A DNA stretch of 64,000 nt from Setaria digitata. Lineage: Eukaryota; Nematoda; Chromadorea; Rhabditida; Setariidae. Position 1 is the stretch's first letter, and each line of letters opens with the position of its first letter. The translations under genes and the position numbers were made by a program. The stretch lies in assembly GCA_003640385.1 (NCBI GenBank), contig RCAB01000131.1:62001-126000 (forward strand), given 5' to 3'. A model generated the notes under the pieces. That model was not told the DNA's origin, did no database searches, and saw nothing but the letters and a program-made list of their open reading frames with translations. This document shows positions 52,529-64,000 of this stretch, piece by piece.

Positions 52529-53153
52529 GACATTTTAGTCGGGAGTGATATTTATAGGAGGCAGAACAACCACATCATCGATCAATTGCAATAACAATAG
52601 TACTTGATCCTGAAACTCCATTAATCTCATTAATAGCAACAAAAATGCAATCTATTATAAAAAAGGAAAAACTTTTAAGAAATTTGTAAGTATCGAAAAT
52701 AAAGAAATAAAGCTATGATAGATATTTAGTCTGTTGCAAAAAGGAAATGCCTTGGAATGACTTCTTCGAAGACAACACGAATGAACAATTTAATCGATAG
52801 GTGAAACAGATCGTTGTTATTCAAAAAAAGAAAAAGAGAAGTCACATGAGGAGCAGTTAAATGGTTTTCGATACCAATTCATTGATGCAATCCACATAAT
52901 GCGTCATCTTTACTATATCCACTTGAATGCAGCGATAATCTCCACATTAAACTAAAATGTGTGGAATGTTGATTACCACTTCCCTCATTCCACAATGCTA
53001 CCATTTGTGGAAATGATTACTCTGATAACACTTGTCCGTTTGAAGTAATATTAGAGTGGCTTCATTACACACTAAGGTGGTTACTATGTGGCACTATGAA
53101 AAGCAAGCGCTGCTTCGCTTATTTCATCTCTTTTTCTCTTAGGTTGTGCTCGA

Positions 53154-56100
53154 CTACTTATGAGTTGCTGCATTTTTACAGCAGATATCAACAAGCTGCT
53201 GCTCCCGGATCATTCTCACATTTGACATCAACAATCCTAATATTAGTTTCTCAAGATTAATCTTTAGATCAGTTTGCTCCGATGATTCAAGATCGCAACT
53301 AACAACTAATATTGCAGCATGTTTATTTTTTAGTTTGCATGAGGTTTCCGGGAAAATTACCCTTTGGAATCTTTGACATAGTTGACATTTCTGCGTTGTA
53401 ACGGATATGCCGAACAAATGGATAAGGATTTGTACCATTCTGATACAAATTAGTGGAAAATAAAACGGAAGATAGGAAATATGTGTGGATATACATCCAG
53501 TTCATCTAAATTTTCTCAACAATTTTTTCCGAAGTATTTCCGATATCAGCTGAAATGATTCATAACCAAAAATTAATCATTAAAAAATACGCGGACATGC
53601 CACTAAAGTAACAGAATATCAGGATAAGATAATTGTTCATATTCACATTCAGCATATTATCCGGGTGCTTCTCTAGCAACTTCTCGAAATTTTCATTTCG
53701 TGAAATATAGTAATTTAAATAAAACAGAATGCATCTAAGTAGTATGGTCACGGTTCTTTGAATGAACTTTGATGCGGAAGTTACTAGGTATTTTTTGAGA
53801 TAGCTAATCTATATAACGAAATTACTATGAAGTGGCACATTTTTGCGTCTAGTTGAACATGAACATAGACATACTCGTTACACTGCAAGAGTAAATGTAC
53901 CTCAGCTATTTTTCTCTTATCAACAATCATTAGTTCGACCTCAAGAGTGTTAATAATCCCCGAATCAAACTTCGTTTACTAGAGTGACAGGAAAAAATAA
54001 CCAAGAAACGGTGGGATGGGAATAATTGTGTGAAGCAGTATGACAGAAAGTATAAAAAGAGGAAGCTTGCTTCAGAGAGGAGGAAACGAGTGATAGAAAT
54101 TCATCCAACAGTTATGAACAACTTCAAACAATATGTAATGATAACGATGATCACAACAATTTACTAATTGCATAGAAGAAATGAAGAAATAAGAAGGAAA
54201 GGGAATGGAGAAAATTGTTAGTCGAATTGTCTTCACTTACTAAGAAGTACTAACAAATACTGACAGCGGATAAAAGCCCCCCCGCGATGTCTGCTGCAGT
54301 AATGAAGCATTTTAGGACAGATAGGTTATGCTACTTTGCAAGAAAAGTAATAAATAGGCTATCAAATGCATAGCGAATTGGAGAATATGATATACTGTTA
54401 CGTCGTAAATCAGATATTTGATAAAATCGTCAATGGAGGTACGTAGTGGACTTATTCAATAACGGTGCTGAATTTTACAATTTCTTCAAAGCAAAGAATT
54501 TGTTGTAAGAAAACTAGCAACTAAATATAAATCATCACCCGACATCAAAAACATAAAGACGATAAAAAGTTTAAATGATTTAAATTCAAATATTAAGTGT
54601 TTGAATGAATTAAAAAAATTAGATAAAAAAACTTGATAAAATCATTGTTTTGACATCGACATGTCGCATTATCATTGGACGGCTACTTTTGCGAGGTGGT
54701 GAACGACTAATGGATTGTAAATGTGAGTTGAATATTTTATATGAACTCGACCCTACTTTATCTAATTTTCATGGTAATTGCATGTTTTCCAGTCCTTTGA
54801 AGCTCTTTTTATTCCTAGTTGCTGCAAAAAAAAGTCTTCCTTTTTAATTTGTTTCGCTGTCAAACAAGTGGTGCTTTTATCACCAAGACTGAAGACTGGG
54901 TATTCTTTCGTGATATATATTTCATATACGGATTGCTACTTCCAACGGGTCTGAAATAAAGCCCATATACATTAGCTAAAAGATTATAATACTTCCATAT
55001 TTAATGCCACTATACACTAGATCAGTTTCAGTAGTAACAAAAAAATTTATACACCAAGTAGAAAAAACAAAATGAATCTGGAAGAAAATTCAAACATACA
55101 CATATGCACACAGATATAGGTACACACACACACACACACACGCACACACACACACTCATCAGTAAACATACATACGATGCTGTTATGTCGTTTCTACTAT
55201 TGCATGACGAGAGGTCTCCGACGACAACAATGTGCATAAATTTTCCAACTTGAAAACAAATATGTCAGTCCTCTTTGGACAGGGAAATAACATGTCGCGT
55301 GAAAATATCCCTCAATTTAAAAAAAGAAAAAAAACTCACGGAATATTAACCAGCATCGCTTTGGCAAAAGAAAGTTCATCAAAAATATTGAAATGACTTA
55401 ATGATTTAGAGAATGAATAAGACAGTTACTTCTCGAGCGTAATGGTAATTTGCAACATATAAAAGCTGTTTCAAGTGATGAACTACTAACTCTTTTGGCT
55501 CCATTTTATCATTGCGATCCTTATCACCAAATATGATTATCAGATTTGCAGCTGTCTTTATTGAATGAAGAAGTACTACTCTAAAACTCTCGTCGGCAAT
55601 ACAAACCATGAACGGTTTTGTGACTGTTCTATTGAGATTCGATAATTTTTGCTGCAGATGTGTTTAAATTAATTCAAATCATTAAGTACCACCTGTAAGA
55701 GTTTTAGTAAAATGTAAAATAGGGAAAAAAAAAACACTCATAAGTGGTATGTAACATAAATGATGGTATGACATGGACAAATAAATTTGATATTTATTAA
55801 AAAAAAAAAAAAAGAAGTTGAAGTTTTCAGCCTTACCCCACTAATTAAAAGAATGTCATTAAGTGATTCGTTTCGAAGAGAAAAAAGGAAAATTACTTTC
55901 TTTGTTCAATTTTTTATCTGAAAAATAAACCTTCCATGTATAATTAGAGGATCAAAAAAAAAAAGAAAATGTAGATGTTGTGAAGTCAAAATCTTTTTAA
56001 AAGATCTGAGCAAACAATTTCACTATATTTATTACAAAGAATGAGTAGTAACCTAATTTATGAAACCAAAGGCGAGAAGTTTCTCAACCACAGTTAACAT

Positions 56101-57864
56101 TAAGCATTGGAAATCACTATCTTTTAGAAAGACACTTTTCCGAAGTACCAAAATTAGTTGAAATAAAATGGCTATCATTCCGGCTTCCCTAGCTTTCAAA
56201 GAAGTATTTCCTTTTTATTAAATAATGATATGAATGAAGCAAAACCTCTACGATAGTGTCAGATGTTCGTTACTATTCAAATTCAGTGGTCCTGCAAATG
56301 CAAATTAACAGACTTCATTTTGGTTTTCATCGACATCTGGATTTCATCTTCTTTCCTTTGTTGTGTCACAGCAATCATAAAAACCCTATTCTTTCTCATG
56401 TCTATCCAAATTTGACACACATCTGATATGTCGGTAATTTCACTGATATCTCCAAAATGTTCCAAACTTTGTGTACAATCCAAAAATGAGCTATTCAGTT
56501 GCTGTAACACTTCATGATGGTGAAGCATATTAGTTACTAATGAATTTCTAAAACATATTCTGAAGACATAAAAAACATAATTTGGTCTTCTCTCGAACTA
56601 TAGATTACTGGAATAAATAAAATAGTATTTCAGGAAAAAATAATAACGCAGCAGACTGATAGATAGTACTCCTACATGACGAAAGAGTAGGGTATAATGA
56701 CACATTGGAAGCATAAGCTATTTCGGCAATAAAATGTTAAATCGGGATTAAAAAATTTTAAATTCTTTTGAAACGGTTGGCGATCTCTCACAGAAGTACA
56801 AATATAGAAGTACCATGTGGTTTTCTTAAGCACAAATATACTACTACGATTAAGCAATAAAACTTACTTTGTCAAAAAGTCACAGATGTTTACTGTTCCT
56901 TTACAACGCTCATTCATACTATTAGTTGTTCTCGCTGGAACGAAGAAAGTAACACATTATTCCGCACTGTAAAAAAAAAAAAAAAAAAAAAAAAGAAAAG
57001 CCATACTTTAAATCTATAATTTCGAAAGTTTCGAAGTCAGATTTGTCAAAAAAAACAGCAAGTTAATGAAAAAAAAAAATGTCAAGAGTGATGAATATCG
57101 CCATACTCAGATGATGTAGTGAAACAGTACTATAGAAATGTAACAAAAAAAAAAATTCTCAAGGTGTGTTTCCATTTATGTTTTTTATCTCTCTACAATT
57201 TTTTTCCTGAATTTGAAAAATCCTCAAAATTATTTTAAAAAAAACATAAGAAAATTCTAGAAAATTCCTAAAAAAAAATAAAAATTATGGACATGAGATG
57301 AGTTATATTATGGGTATTCCTTACACTTGATAAATTTGACTTTCTCATTCTTCACAAATTTTAGCCGTTAAATATTTAATATTCTTTCTCTTACGTCCAG
57401 CTAATATGAGTGTATGCAATAATTTTGCAGTTGACTCTTCAGGTAGATATACTAACCAGTCACTACCGGTAGCAATGTTTCTTAACACTGCGAAGACAGT
57501 CACTGACATTAATGAATAATAAATACGTCTCAAAAGTTCAAGAATTTACCATGGTATCAACATTCTTTTGCATTATGTCATACTGAGTTTGGTGGAATCT
57601 GATGACAGAATCCACCTTTCGTAAAGCATTCATTAGCAAAGTATTGGGTGCCTGGAAATATAATATCATCTACCTTCTTTACTTTCTTTTTAGCATCAAA
57701 TTTGAAACAAAATCGAAAAGAATTAGAAGATTACGGTCAATTATGCTGTACTTACAAACCTGGAAATACTTCTTGTTTTCCTCACTCATATGTCGACCGA
57801 TATTTTCATAAGCAAAGGGTGAGCGTCCACACATCAAGCACATCTTTCCTGATACTGTAATCAT
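53154..57864 (-). CDS. Multi-exon protein not recognised; model incomplete
   Basis: Exon-like segments, 5' to 3': 57864-57760 (ATG; reads KMCLMCGRSPF... with a C-x2-C pair and a later His), 57651-57550, about 57497-57330, 56934-56868, 56547-56310, 55651-55430, about 55390-55335, about 54750-54645, 53439-53154 (stop). Middle segments are helical (HHEVLQQLNSSFLDCTQSLE; MEPKELVVHHLKQLLYVANY) and one is Ser/Arg/Pro-rich (SISRSPPRKSSRPM). Junctions 57760/57651, 56868/56547 and 56310/55651 are in phase. The joins 57550/57497, 55430/55390 and 55335/54750 are not, so microexons are missing or the gene is damaged. The last segment (ILVVSCDLESSEQTDLKINL) is ordinary coding-like sequence. The context is co-oriented with the genes on both sides. 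No family assigned. Confidence -1.
55121..55154 (+). repeat. (CA)n microsatellite
   Basis: About 17 CA units with one CG interruption, in an intron of the unrecognised gene at 53-58 kb. Probably length-variable. Confidence -1.
56971..56994 (+). repeat. Run of 24 A
   Basis: The longest homopolymer in the window, 36 bases 5' of the exon at 56934-56868 on the coding (minus) strand, where it reads as poly(T). Length in the assembly may be unreliable. Confidence -1.
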
Positions 57865-58923
57865 AACGACTTTAAAGTGTTTAAATGTAGCTTATGCGCC
57901 TTTTACCACTTTTTCAAGAAAAAGTATCGTCAACTAAACTAAACACCTGTAATCGTCCCATTTGCATTATTAAATTTTCTACAATTAATGGGAAGACATC
58001 GAGCTCAAAATCAAAATATCGCATTTGGAATGTAGTTAGAACATTACAGTAAATTCGGCTATGAAGAAATAAGGGAAAGGAAAGAACTAACAAAGAGAAT
58101 CGTTACTGCTCAATGGCTAACCTATCTGATGGAGAATAATTTCACTTGGATCACAGTGGGAAGTGCAAAGCACCATGGATTTTTATTAAAAGGCCAGAAG
58201 TAACATGTCCCGCTTGAGAAAGCAATGAAATTGATTATTTGCTATTCCTTATAACACATTACACTTACCTAATAAAAAACAATAAATAACATCAAATCAC
58301 ATTTGTCCAGCAAGTATGGCAGAATATATACCCAGAGATAGCTAAAGCATAAATTTTAAGCTCGGTATTGCATTGAGTAGCACCAATTAAATAACAGTTA
58401 CTGTAATATATCCACCGCAGTGCCATCTATAAATTCAATTATACGAGATAAAAGTTAGAAGGAAGCTCAATTATAAAATTTGCTTTTCCCTCTATTATTC
58501 ACTTCCGATAAAGCAGTATAAGGCCAAACATAATAAGGCCTTGTTATAACAGATTAAATTAAAATTAAAACAAACTAAATTTAATATGTATCCCACAAAC
58601 GATAAAAATCAGTAAAATAAGTTCGAACAAAATTTGCAATAAATTAACTTCCTTCGGTGAATCAACCGATAACATTACTTGAAAAAAATCATTAACAGTT
58701 ATGAAGCAATCGTATCTTTATTCATAAAATGAATGTCGCCAGCGTACAGGTATGGTGAAAGTGAGCGACATACGTGGATAGGCTAAGATAAGAAAATTAC
58801 TTACAACAATAAGCTATCAAATTTTGTCATTGATTTTTTGATTTGATAATAAATATACATTTAATTAATATTCGACCTCATCATTGCGCTATTATAATAT
58901 TACAACATTTCTGAAGACAATTA

Positions 58924-60763
58924 TTATGCTTGACTAAAATCACGAAAAGGCAATGTTGAGGGATTTCGATAATCCCGAACTGGTGACGGACCTCGATAAT
59001 TCTTCCGAGCAGTAAGCTCATCGGCTTTCGTGGCTCCAACTAATCGATGATCATACGGTCTTTTCGTTACGTCAACTGAAGCATCCAACCGAACGACACC
59101 ATACGGATGTGAGGTGTTTGCTGAAATCCGAAAAAATCACTGTTAAATAAACAATCCCCATGAAAAAAAGAAAAAAAATTAGACAGCTTCACACTATTTA
59201 TTTTCTTTGCAAAGGATCAATAGTCTCAATACTCAAGTTGCAGAAAAATATAGCTTACTCACCAGTCCGTAATGTTTTAATACTAGAGTACTGAATTTGG
59301 GAAGGATACTGTCGACTAGTCGATGGCGCGTAAGATGCTGCCGATGCTGCATACGCTTGATATATACTTGCTTGTCGGGCTTCATCTGTATTCAAAGGGA
59401 ATATTATTTCTAATGAAAAAAAAATTCAAGATGAAAGTGTACGAATGGGAAAAAATGAAACTTACCATACGCTTGAACTTTCTGAAGAGCAGAAAGTAAC
59501 GCAGGGAAAAATGTAGGGTCTTTACTAGTCATCATCACAACTGCGAGAATAAAATCTTTCGGTGAAATCTGTGCCAATAGACCATCTAAATATTAAAAAT
59601 GTATAAAAATAAGGTCTTCATATTTGCAGATTTTCAAGTTGAATGCAAAGAGCATAAAGCGGTGTCATGAATAAACATAATTTACGTAGAAATTACTAGG
59701 TGGGACTCTAAGATAATCGAAGATATAAAAATAACGAAGATAAAAAAATGTAATATCAGTAGTCCCAACACAGAATAATACTAATAATTACCGCTAACAT
59801 GCTATACTTCTCAAATCTCATTTAAAACGAAATGATATTAATGATAATGCTAACAACCACAAAATAACACATACCTAATGTAGTATCTAGATCTTGGGGA
59901 GCAATTAAACTGTTCCGCTCTTCAATCAGTTGTCTTTGTTGTTCTTTTACACCTTTTTCCCATTCATTGAATTCCTCCACATATTTATTATATGTTTCTG
60001 TACCACACTGTGCTCTTAAAATGAATTAACTGTAGCATTAAAAATGGCTATATAATTGACTAACACAGTTTTCCTATCGGCTCAAAGTACAGTGTGGAAA
60101 AATTCTGCTACAAGAATTGAGAAATTGATCAGAATTAATCAAAAAAAAAAAAACGCACATATTGTTGAGCTTCCATTTTTCGAACTTTTCCTTATGCTCT
60201 ACATACTGCTGTTCCAATCGTCCCAATGCAACTGTTATATGTGTAATCTGCAATGGAAGATATCTTGACAAATTTCACGGCGCTTGAAAAGATAGAAAAC
60301 TATTGAGAATTATAAAATCTGTTGATCCCAAGACCTGGAATACTGTTTTCAATAGTCAATATCTACAAGGAGTGAAGTGTCAGTTTTTATCAAATTATTC
60401 TACTAATATTTTAAATTGCACATGAATATCATAGAAAAGGATCAAAAATTAAGAGACGGAAGACATGATGAAAATAAGTCCTTCGCAGAACAATTCCGAA
60501 CTCAAACTTGAGAAGAAACTGTGAGTAAGGAGCATATAATTTAGGAGCTTTAGGAGCGCTGCAAAAAGGGCAAGCAGCATTTGTGAAATAAAACACAAGA
60601 GAGATAAAGAAAACCAACCTTATCAGCCATCAGTACTTGAAGGAAAGACGGGGAAGATACCAAAACTGAAATTATGGATATTAGTAAAATTAAAGCACAT
60701 CACTTCAACGATATTCCTTTTTGGAATTCACCCATACTTTCTTTAACCTCGTAAAAGCGACAT
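58924..60763 (-). CDS. 243-residue protein with coiled-coil N half, not recognised
   Basis: Exons, 5' to 3': 60763-60748, 60665-60619, 60247-60159, 60014-59875, 59585-59466, 59385-59263, 59120-58924. Together they make 732 bases with every phase matching, starting MSLLRVL. Residues about 20-95 are charged and helical, with two Trp-containing heptad-like stretches (HKEKFEKWK, then EEFNEWEKGVKEQQRQL). Then comes a hydrophobic segment (SPKDFILAVVMMTSKDPTFF), an Ala/Ser/Tyr/Gln-rich linker and a basic-aromatic C terminus with RPYDHR, GPSPVRDY and PFRDFSQA. There is no signal peptide or clear membrane helix. The architecture suggests a scaffold or RNA-processing accessory protein, but this is a guess and I assign no family. 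It is transcribed away from the 5-alpha-reductase gene. The 16-base first coding exon is unusually short; an alternative start is the Met of MADK in exon 2. Confidence -1.
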
Positions 60764-61334
60764 AGAGCTAGTTATACAAGACGAAGTGTATCTAAAAACA
60801 AGATTGCACAACGATGCTTTATAAAGATGACAGACACTTTATCGCTTCAACGTGTTAGATCATGGAACACACGTAAAAAACAACGGGGGCAAGAGCATTT
60901 GCTTAGATAATGCTAAAAAATGCGACAGCAAGTGTAACAGGATAAAAAGTGTACATTCAGAAAGACCATCCATCACCGCCATACGTGACATCAGCTTGAA
61001 TGTACAAGTCACTCGGCCAAATGAAAACGACGTGTTGTGCTACGCAATGACACACCTACAGACCAACACGAGAATACCTACGTGCACGTGGTGGTACAGC
61101 GAATGTAGAACAAACGGTGGTTCGTTACGTTGGCAGAGGTTCTTCTCCCATCGGTGTTCCTTCTGTTCACTGTCTGTCTAAGATTCGAGAGCAGACTCGG
61201 GATGGCTTCTAAGTTGTCTTTTGTCGCGCATCGTAAATGTACGTGATAAGTTCTTTGTGGAAAGTACGTGCTTAAACATAAGGAATGTTGGTTAATCGTA
61301 CCTTTGCTGAAGGTTATTATCAGAGAAGGATAGA
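60764..61334. promoter_or_regulatory. Shared upstream region of two divergent genes
   Basis: These 571 bases separate the start codons of the 243-residue gene (minus) and the 5-alpha-reductase (plus). Parts are clearly richer in G+C and CpG than the flanks, notably 61030-61160. It contains the palindromic E-box CACGTG at 61085-61090. A bidirectional promoter is the simplest reading. A 109-codon open frame at 60852-61181 overlaps it but has no coding features I trust. Confidence -1.
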
Positions 61335-63134
61335 ATGGAATCCACGATCGAAATGCTGGCTTACGGCATGCTTATCAGTGGTGTTATTATTTTTGTAGCA
61401 TTCATCTCTGGATTGAAAGCCACCTATGGACGATACTCTCACCAGTCGCATTTGCCGGTGTTTTTTTCGTGTTGCTATGACAGTGGAAGTGATAGTGAAC
61501 AGAACAATCGCAATAACGTGAAGCGGTAGTAAGTTGTAGATGACTGGGAAAATAAATTATTCTGCAAAGGATTTCAAAATCAGTAATGGCAAAGTGAACA
61601 GGAACGTAGAGGGTTTATGTCCAAGTGACCTTGAAAAAAGTTCCTGAACTTGTAATACAGATTGAACATTGCTCACAAATTATATGAAGTGTCATGATAT
61701 ATTGATGCCTTAAGCACATGTCACAGAATCCAACTGTAAATATGAATGCATTGTAATTCGTGATAGAAACACATGATATATAGACTGTTTAAAATGCGTA
61801 AGGTTTTAAAGCTACGGGCAAAAATTTGAGTATTGGTAGATAACTTTTGGTGCATGTTGCTGCAGTTGGAGCAAGAGATTTATTAATAATTTCATGCCTA
61901 AGTTAACCTCGTTGAAATCAATTCTTCACTAACACTAACTGGAACAAGGCTCCAAAATTTTTGTTTAAATATGATTATTTTCAGTTTCAGCATGGCTCGT
62001 GGTTACACAGGTAACACTTCCAAACAACAGTTTACACAAATTCAAAGCATATTTTTGAAGCTTATGGTTTTCAGACCCCATTAATTCCAGCTAAATGGGC
62101 TTGGTTTGTACAAGAGATACCGTCGTTGTACATTCCTCTCTATTACCTTGTTACCAATATCACCAGTCTCCCCTTTATCAATGCATTTGTTCTGGTTTTA
62201 TTCTGCTTGCATTACGTTAACAGGTCAGTGAACTTTGGTTTTAAAGGTCTTTTCTGCATTAAGCTACTTTGGAATGTGCGAAACTGAGGGAAATCACTTT
62301 CAGAGCTCTTATTTATCCACTCCTGATCAAAAGTGGCACAGGAACTCCTGTACATGTCTTTTTATTAGCTTTCCTATTTTGCACAGTAAATGGCTACATG
62401 CAAGGCGCATGGCATTCGCATTACGTTATTTATAACAAATCATTGAAGAACATCACATTTTGCTTTATTGGTTCGTAAGCATTCACATTTTATGATCTTC
62501 GCCTCTCTTAGACATAGATATAATCCTAGATGCAGAAAGCAAATTTTGAAAAGGGTCTTTTTTCCAACCTTTAGCAAAACAGCTTTTTTACTTTTCTGCA
62601 TAAAAAATACGTCTGCATGTTTAAGATGTATTTAATGTACTGTACTTATGTTGTTCTGCTACTTACATCCTCCATATTGCAACAGGCTTAGTGGTATATG
62701 TGATTGGAATGATAATTAATATCTTATCCGATTCAATTCTACGAGATTTGCGGAAAGACGGAAAACCAGGCTACCGAATTCCATATGGTGGTTTGTTCAC
62801 TTATGTATCTGGAGCAAATTTCTTCGGAGAATGTGTCGAGTGGATCGGTTATGCCCTGTTGACGCGAACACTTCCCGCTTGTGCCTTCGCATTTTTTACG
62901 CTATGCAACCTTGCACCTCGAGCGTATCATCATCATAGGTGATTTTCTTTTTAATATAAATTCTTGATTTCTTTTGTAAATGCCGGAAAGATGTGAAGAA
63001 TGATTATTGCCTTTACAAGACTTTTTTGCCGAGAAGTGTACTGTATGTAACAGCTGGTTTATTTCAGGTGGTACTTAAAAAAGTTTGACGAATATCCGAA
63101 GAATCGGAAGGCCTTTATACCATTCGTTATTTAG
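61335..63134 (+). CDS. SRD5A: Steroid 5-alpha-reductase (3-oxo-5-alpha-steroid 4-dehydrogenase)
   Basis: NADPH-dependent membrane enzyme that reduces the C4-C5 double bond of 3-oxo steroids. Exons: 61335-61457, 62075-62223, 62304-62470, 62686-62938, 63068-63134. All phases join, giving 252 residues, as in vertebrate SRD5A1/2 (254-259). Several hydrophobic helices are present from residue 5 onward. Glu55 in WFVQEIPSL and Tyr88 in CLHYVNR match the catalytic Glu57/Tyr91 of human SRD5A2. NADPH-binding motifs follow: SDSILRDLRKDGKPGYRIP, GGLFTYVSGANFFGE and the C-terminal RAYHHHRWYLKKFDEYPK. The C-terminal half resembles SRD5A2 more than SRD5A3 or the TECR-type enzymes. The exon 1 end is the least certain junction (CCG|GTGTTT); a 20-base cassette at 61991-62010 offers other forms. 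Natural substrate in a nematode is unknown; steroid-hormone or sterol metabolism is the reasonable inference. Confidence -1.
61991..62010 (+). other. 20-base cassette exon candidate in the 5-alpha-reductase gene
   Basis: TTTCAGTTTCAG precedes and GTAACA follows exactly 20 bases inside intron 1. Joined to the exon 1 end at 61457 it brings a stop soon after (frameshift). Joined to any of several downstream exon 1 donors that leave one extra base (near 61475-61500) it reads WLVVTQ and continues in frame into exon 2. So it could act as a poison exon or as part of a longer isoform. Use is inferred. Confidence -1.
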
Positions 63135-63930
63135 ACGAGAATAGGCTATTATGAAGCAGAAAAATGAAGCTATTAATTTCGACGACCAACGGTATACAAT
63201 AGGTGGAATATTTCAAGTGGAATGAGTATTGGAACGGCTAAATTGTCGTGCTATGAAAACCATAAAATTTAATTTGTTTATGTTCTCACAGTAGATTTGA
63301 TAGTATGTCAAATTTAGAAAAGATTAAGAACAGTAAAAAGTTTAAAAGATTATTATGTACACGATCGAGGTGCGAATATGTGATATAAAAGTAGAGGTCG
63401 AACGCGTACCAAGACGGTTCTGAAATGGAAGATTTGAGAGAAAAGTGATTCCCGTTAAGAAATCCTTATTAAGGAAAATTCTCGTACGATACTAAATCAA
63501 GGCCAAAATTTTGAAAAGCGGACATATCAAAGGATGCTTGAAATGGTGGGACTTCAATTCGTTGTTATAGTAACTCTTATTAATAGGATGTTGTCTTTTT
63601 AATAGAAGAGAAAGAAATGCAGTGATTTCAAAATACATACATCCTACCACACAGAAACAGTACGGGACATCCTGAAAAGTTATATCTGTAAAATATAACT
63701 TCAAGTAAAAGACATTTTCATAAGTGATAAGCAGCATAGCATAAAATTCGTCGCAAGTTCCCAAATATACGTTCAATAATTTTTGTTAAACCACTCGAAG
63801 TAGTGGTCAACTAAAACATTCATATTAGACTGTTCTGTTTAGGAAGTGAGGAAATTTCACGCACATTTATCAAGCGCGGAAGATTCTGGAAAGTATACCA
63901 TTTTTTTTGCCATTCTTCTTCGATTGTCTT
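63135..63930. other. Downstream region of the 5-alpha-reductase gene
   Basis: The 3' UTR and intergenic DNA. No exact AATAAA was noticed within the first 200 bases after the stop, so polyadenylation may use a variant signal. Confidence -1.
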
Positions 63931-63932
63931 AC

Positions 63933-63977
63933 CATTTGCTTTGCTTCATTCTCCATTTGTTCAGCTTCCATTATAAT
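63933..63977 (-). CDS. Candidate exon of a gene extending past the right edge
   Basis: A TTTTTTTTCAAG acceptor and an ATG|GTAAGA donor enclose 45 bases reading IIMEAEQMENEAKQM, a short charged helical segment. The frame stays open past the donor for another 17 codons before a stop. The donor is good and the acceptor fair. The rest of the gene would lie upstream, beyond position 64000. Product unknown. Confidence -1.
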
Positions 63978-64000
63978 CTTGAAAAAAAACGAGCAAAAAT

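Noticed and set aside
60852..61181. 109-codon plus-strand open frame
   Set aside because: Lies in the shared upstream region of two divergent genes; openness is explained by local GC content and the composition looks random.
1..64000. CRISPR arrays, bacterial operons, rRNA genes, intact transposons
   Set aside because: No regularly spaced repeats, no Shine-Dalgarno-led gene clusters, no recognisable rRNA or transposase; the window is an ordinary eukaryotic chromosome segment.

Overview
The window is eukaryotic and almost certainly from a nematode. It is AT-rich (roughly two thirds or more by eye). Its genes are split into exons of 50-350 bases with GT..AG introns and nematode-style TTTCAG/TTGCAG acceptors. 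The recognisable proteins are metazoan: a KASH nuclear-envelope anchor, two LCLAT1-type acyltransferases and a steroid 5-alpha-reductase. A clade III (filarial-like) worm fits the composition and intron sizes, but the species cannot be fixed from the sequence. Gene models were built by hand by joining exons at splice sites. Four genes chain in phase from ATG to stop, which is the main support for them.

Layout. About 1-6.3 kb is gene-poor, with weak exon-like segments near 3.1-3.8 kb and stuttered assembly joins. About 6.5-32.9 kb on the minus strand holds one large gene of 20 coding exons (about 1156 residues). It encodes a spectrin-like, acidic, basic-cluster-rich protein ending in a KASH domain (UNC-83-like). 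Its long introns carry candidate nested plus-strand exons (14.6 kb, 18.3-19.3 kb, 29.5 kb), a possible internal first exon (21.4 kb) and a 46-base optional exon that would remove the KASH domain. About 33-43.8 kb is mostly non-coding, with a few exon-like islands (33.2, 35.8, 39.9 kb) and a degenerate tRNA-like sequence at 35.3 kb.

About 43.8-60.8 kb on the minus strand carries four co-oriented genes. In transcription order these are a 243-residue protein I do not recognise, a multi-exon protein I do not recognise whose exon phases do not all join, and two tandem LCLAT1/ACL-8-type 1-acylglycerophosphate acyltransferases (368 and 383 residues). At 61.3-63.1 kb on the plus strand is a complete five-exon steroid 5-alpha-reductase (252 residues), divergent from the 243-residue gene across a 571-base shared upstream region. 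A possible exon of another minus-strand gene lies at the right edge.

How the genes work together: the two acyltransferases and the reductase are all predicted membrane enzymes of lipid and steroid metabolism, and the KASH protein is a nuclear membrane protein. I see no evidence that they act in one pathway. The co-orientation of four minus-strand genes would allow operon transcription but does not prove it. The best leads are splice switches predicted to produce a KASH-less protein and an altered or truncated reductase, and a plus-strand reading frame inside an intron that is far too open for chance yet holds three stops. All eight ambiguous bases sit between near-duplicate sequences and look like assembly artefacts.
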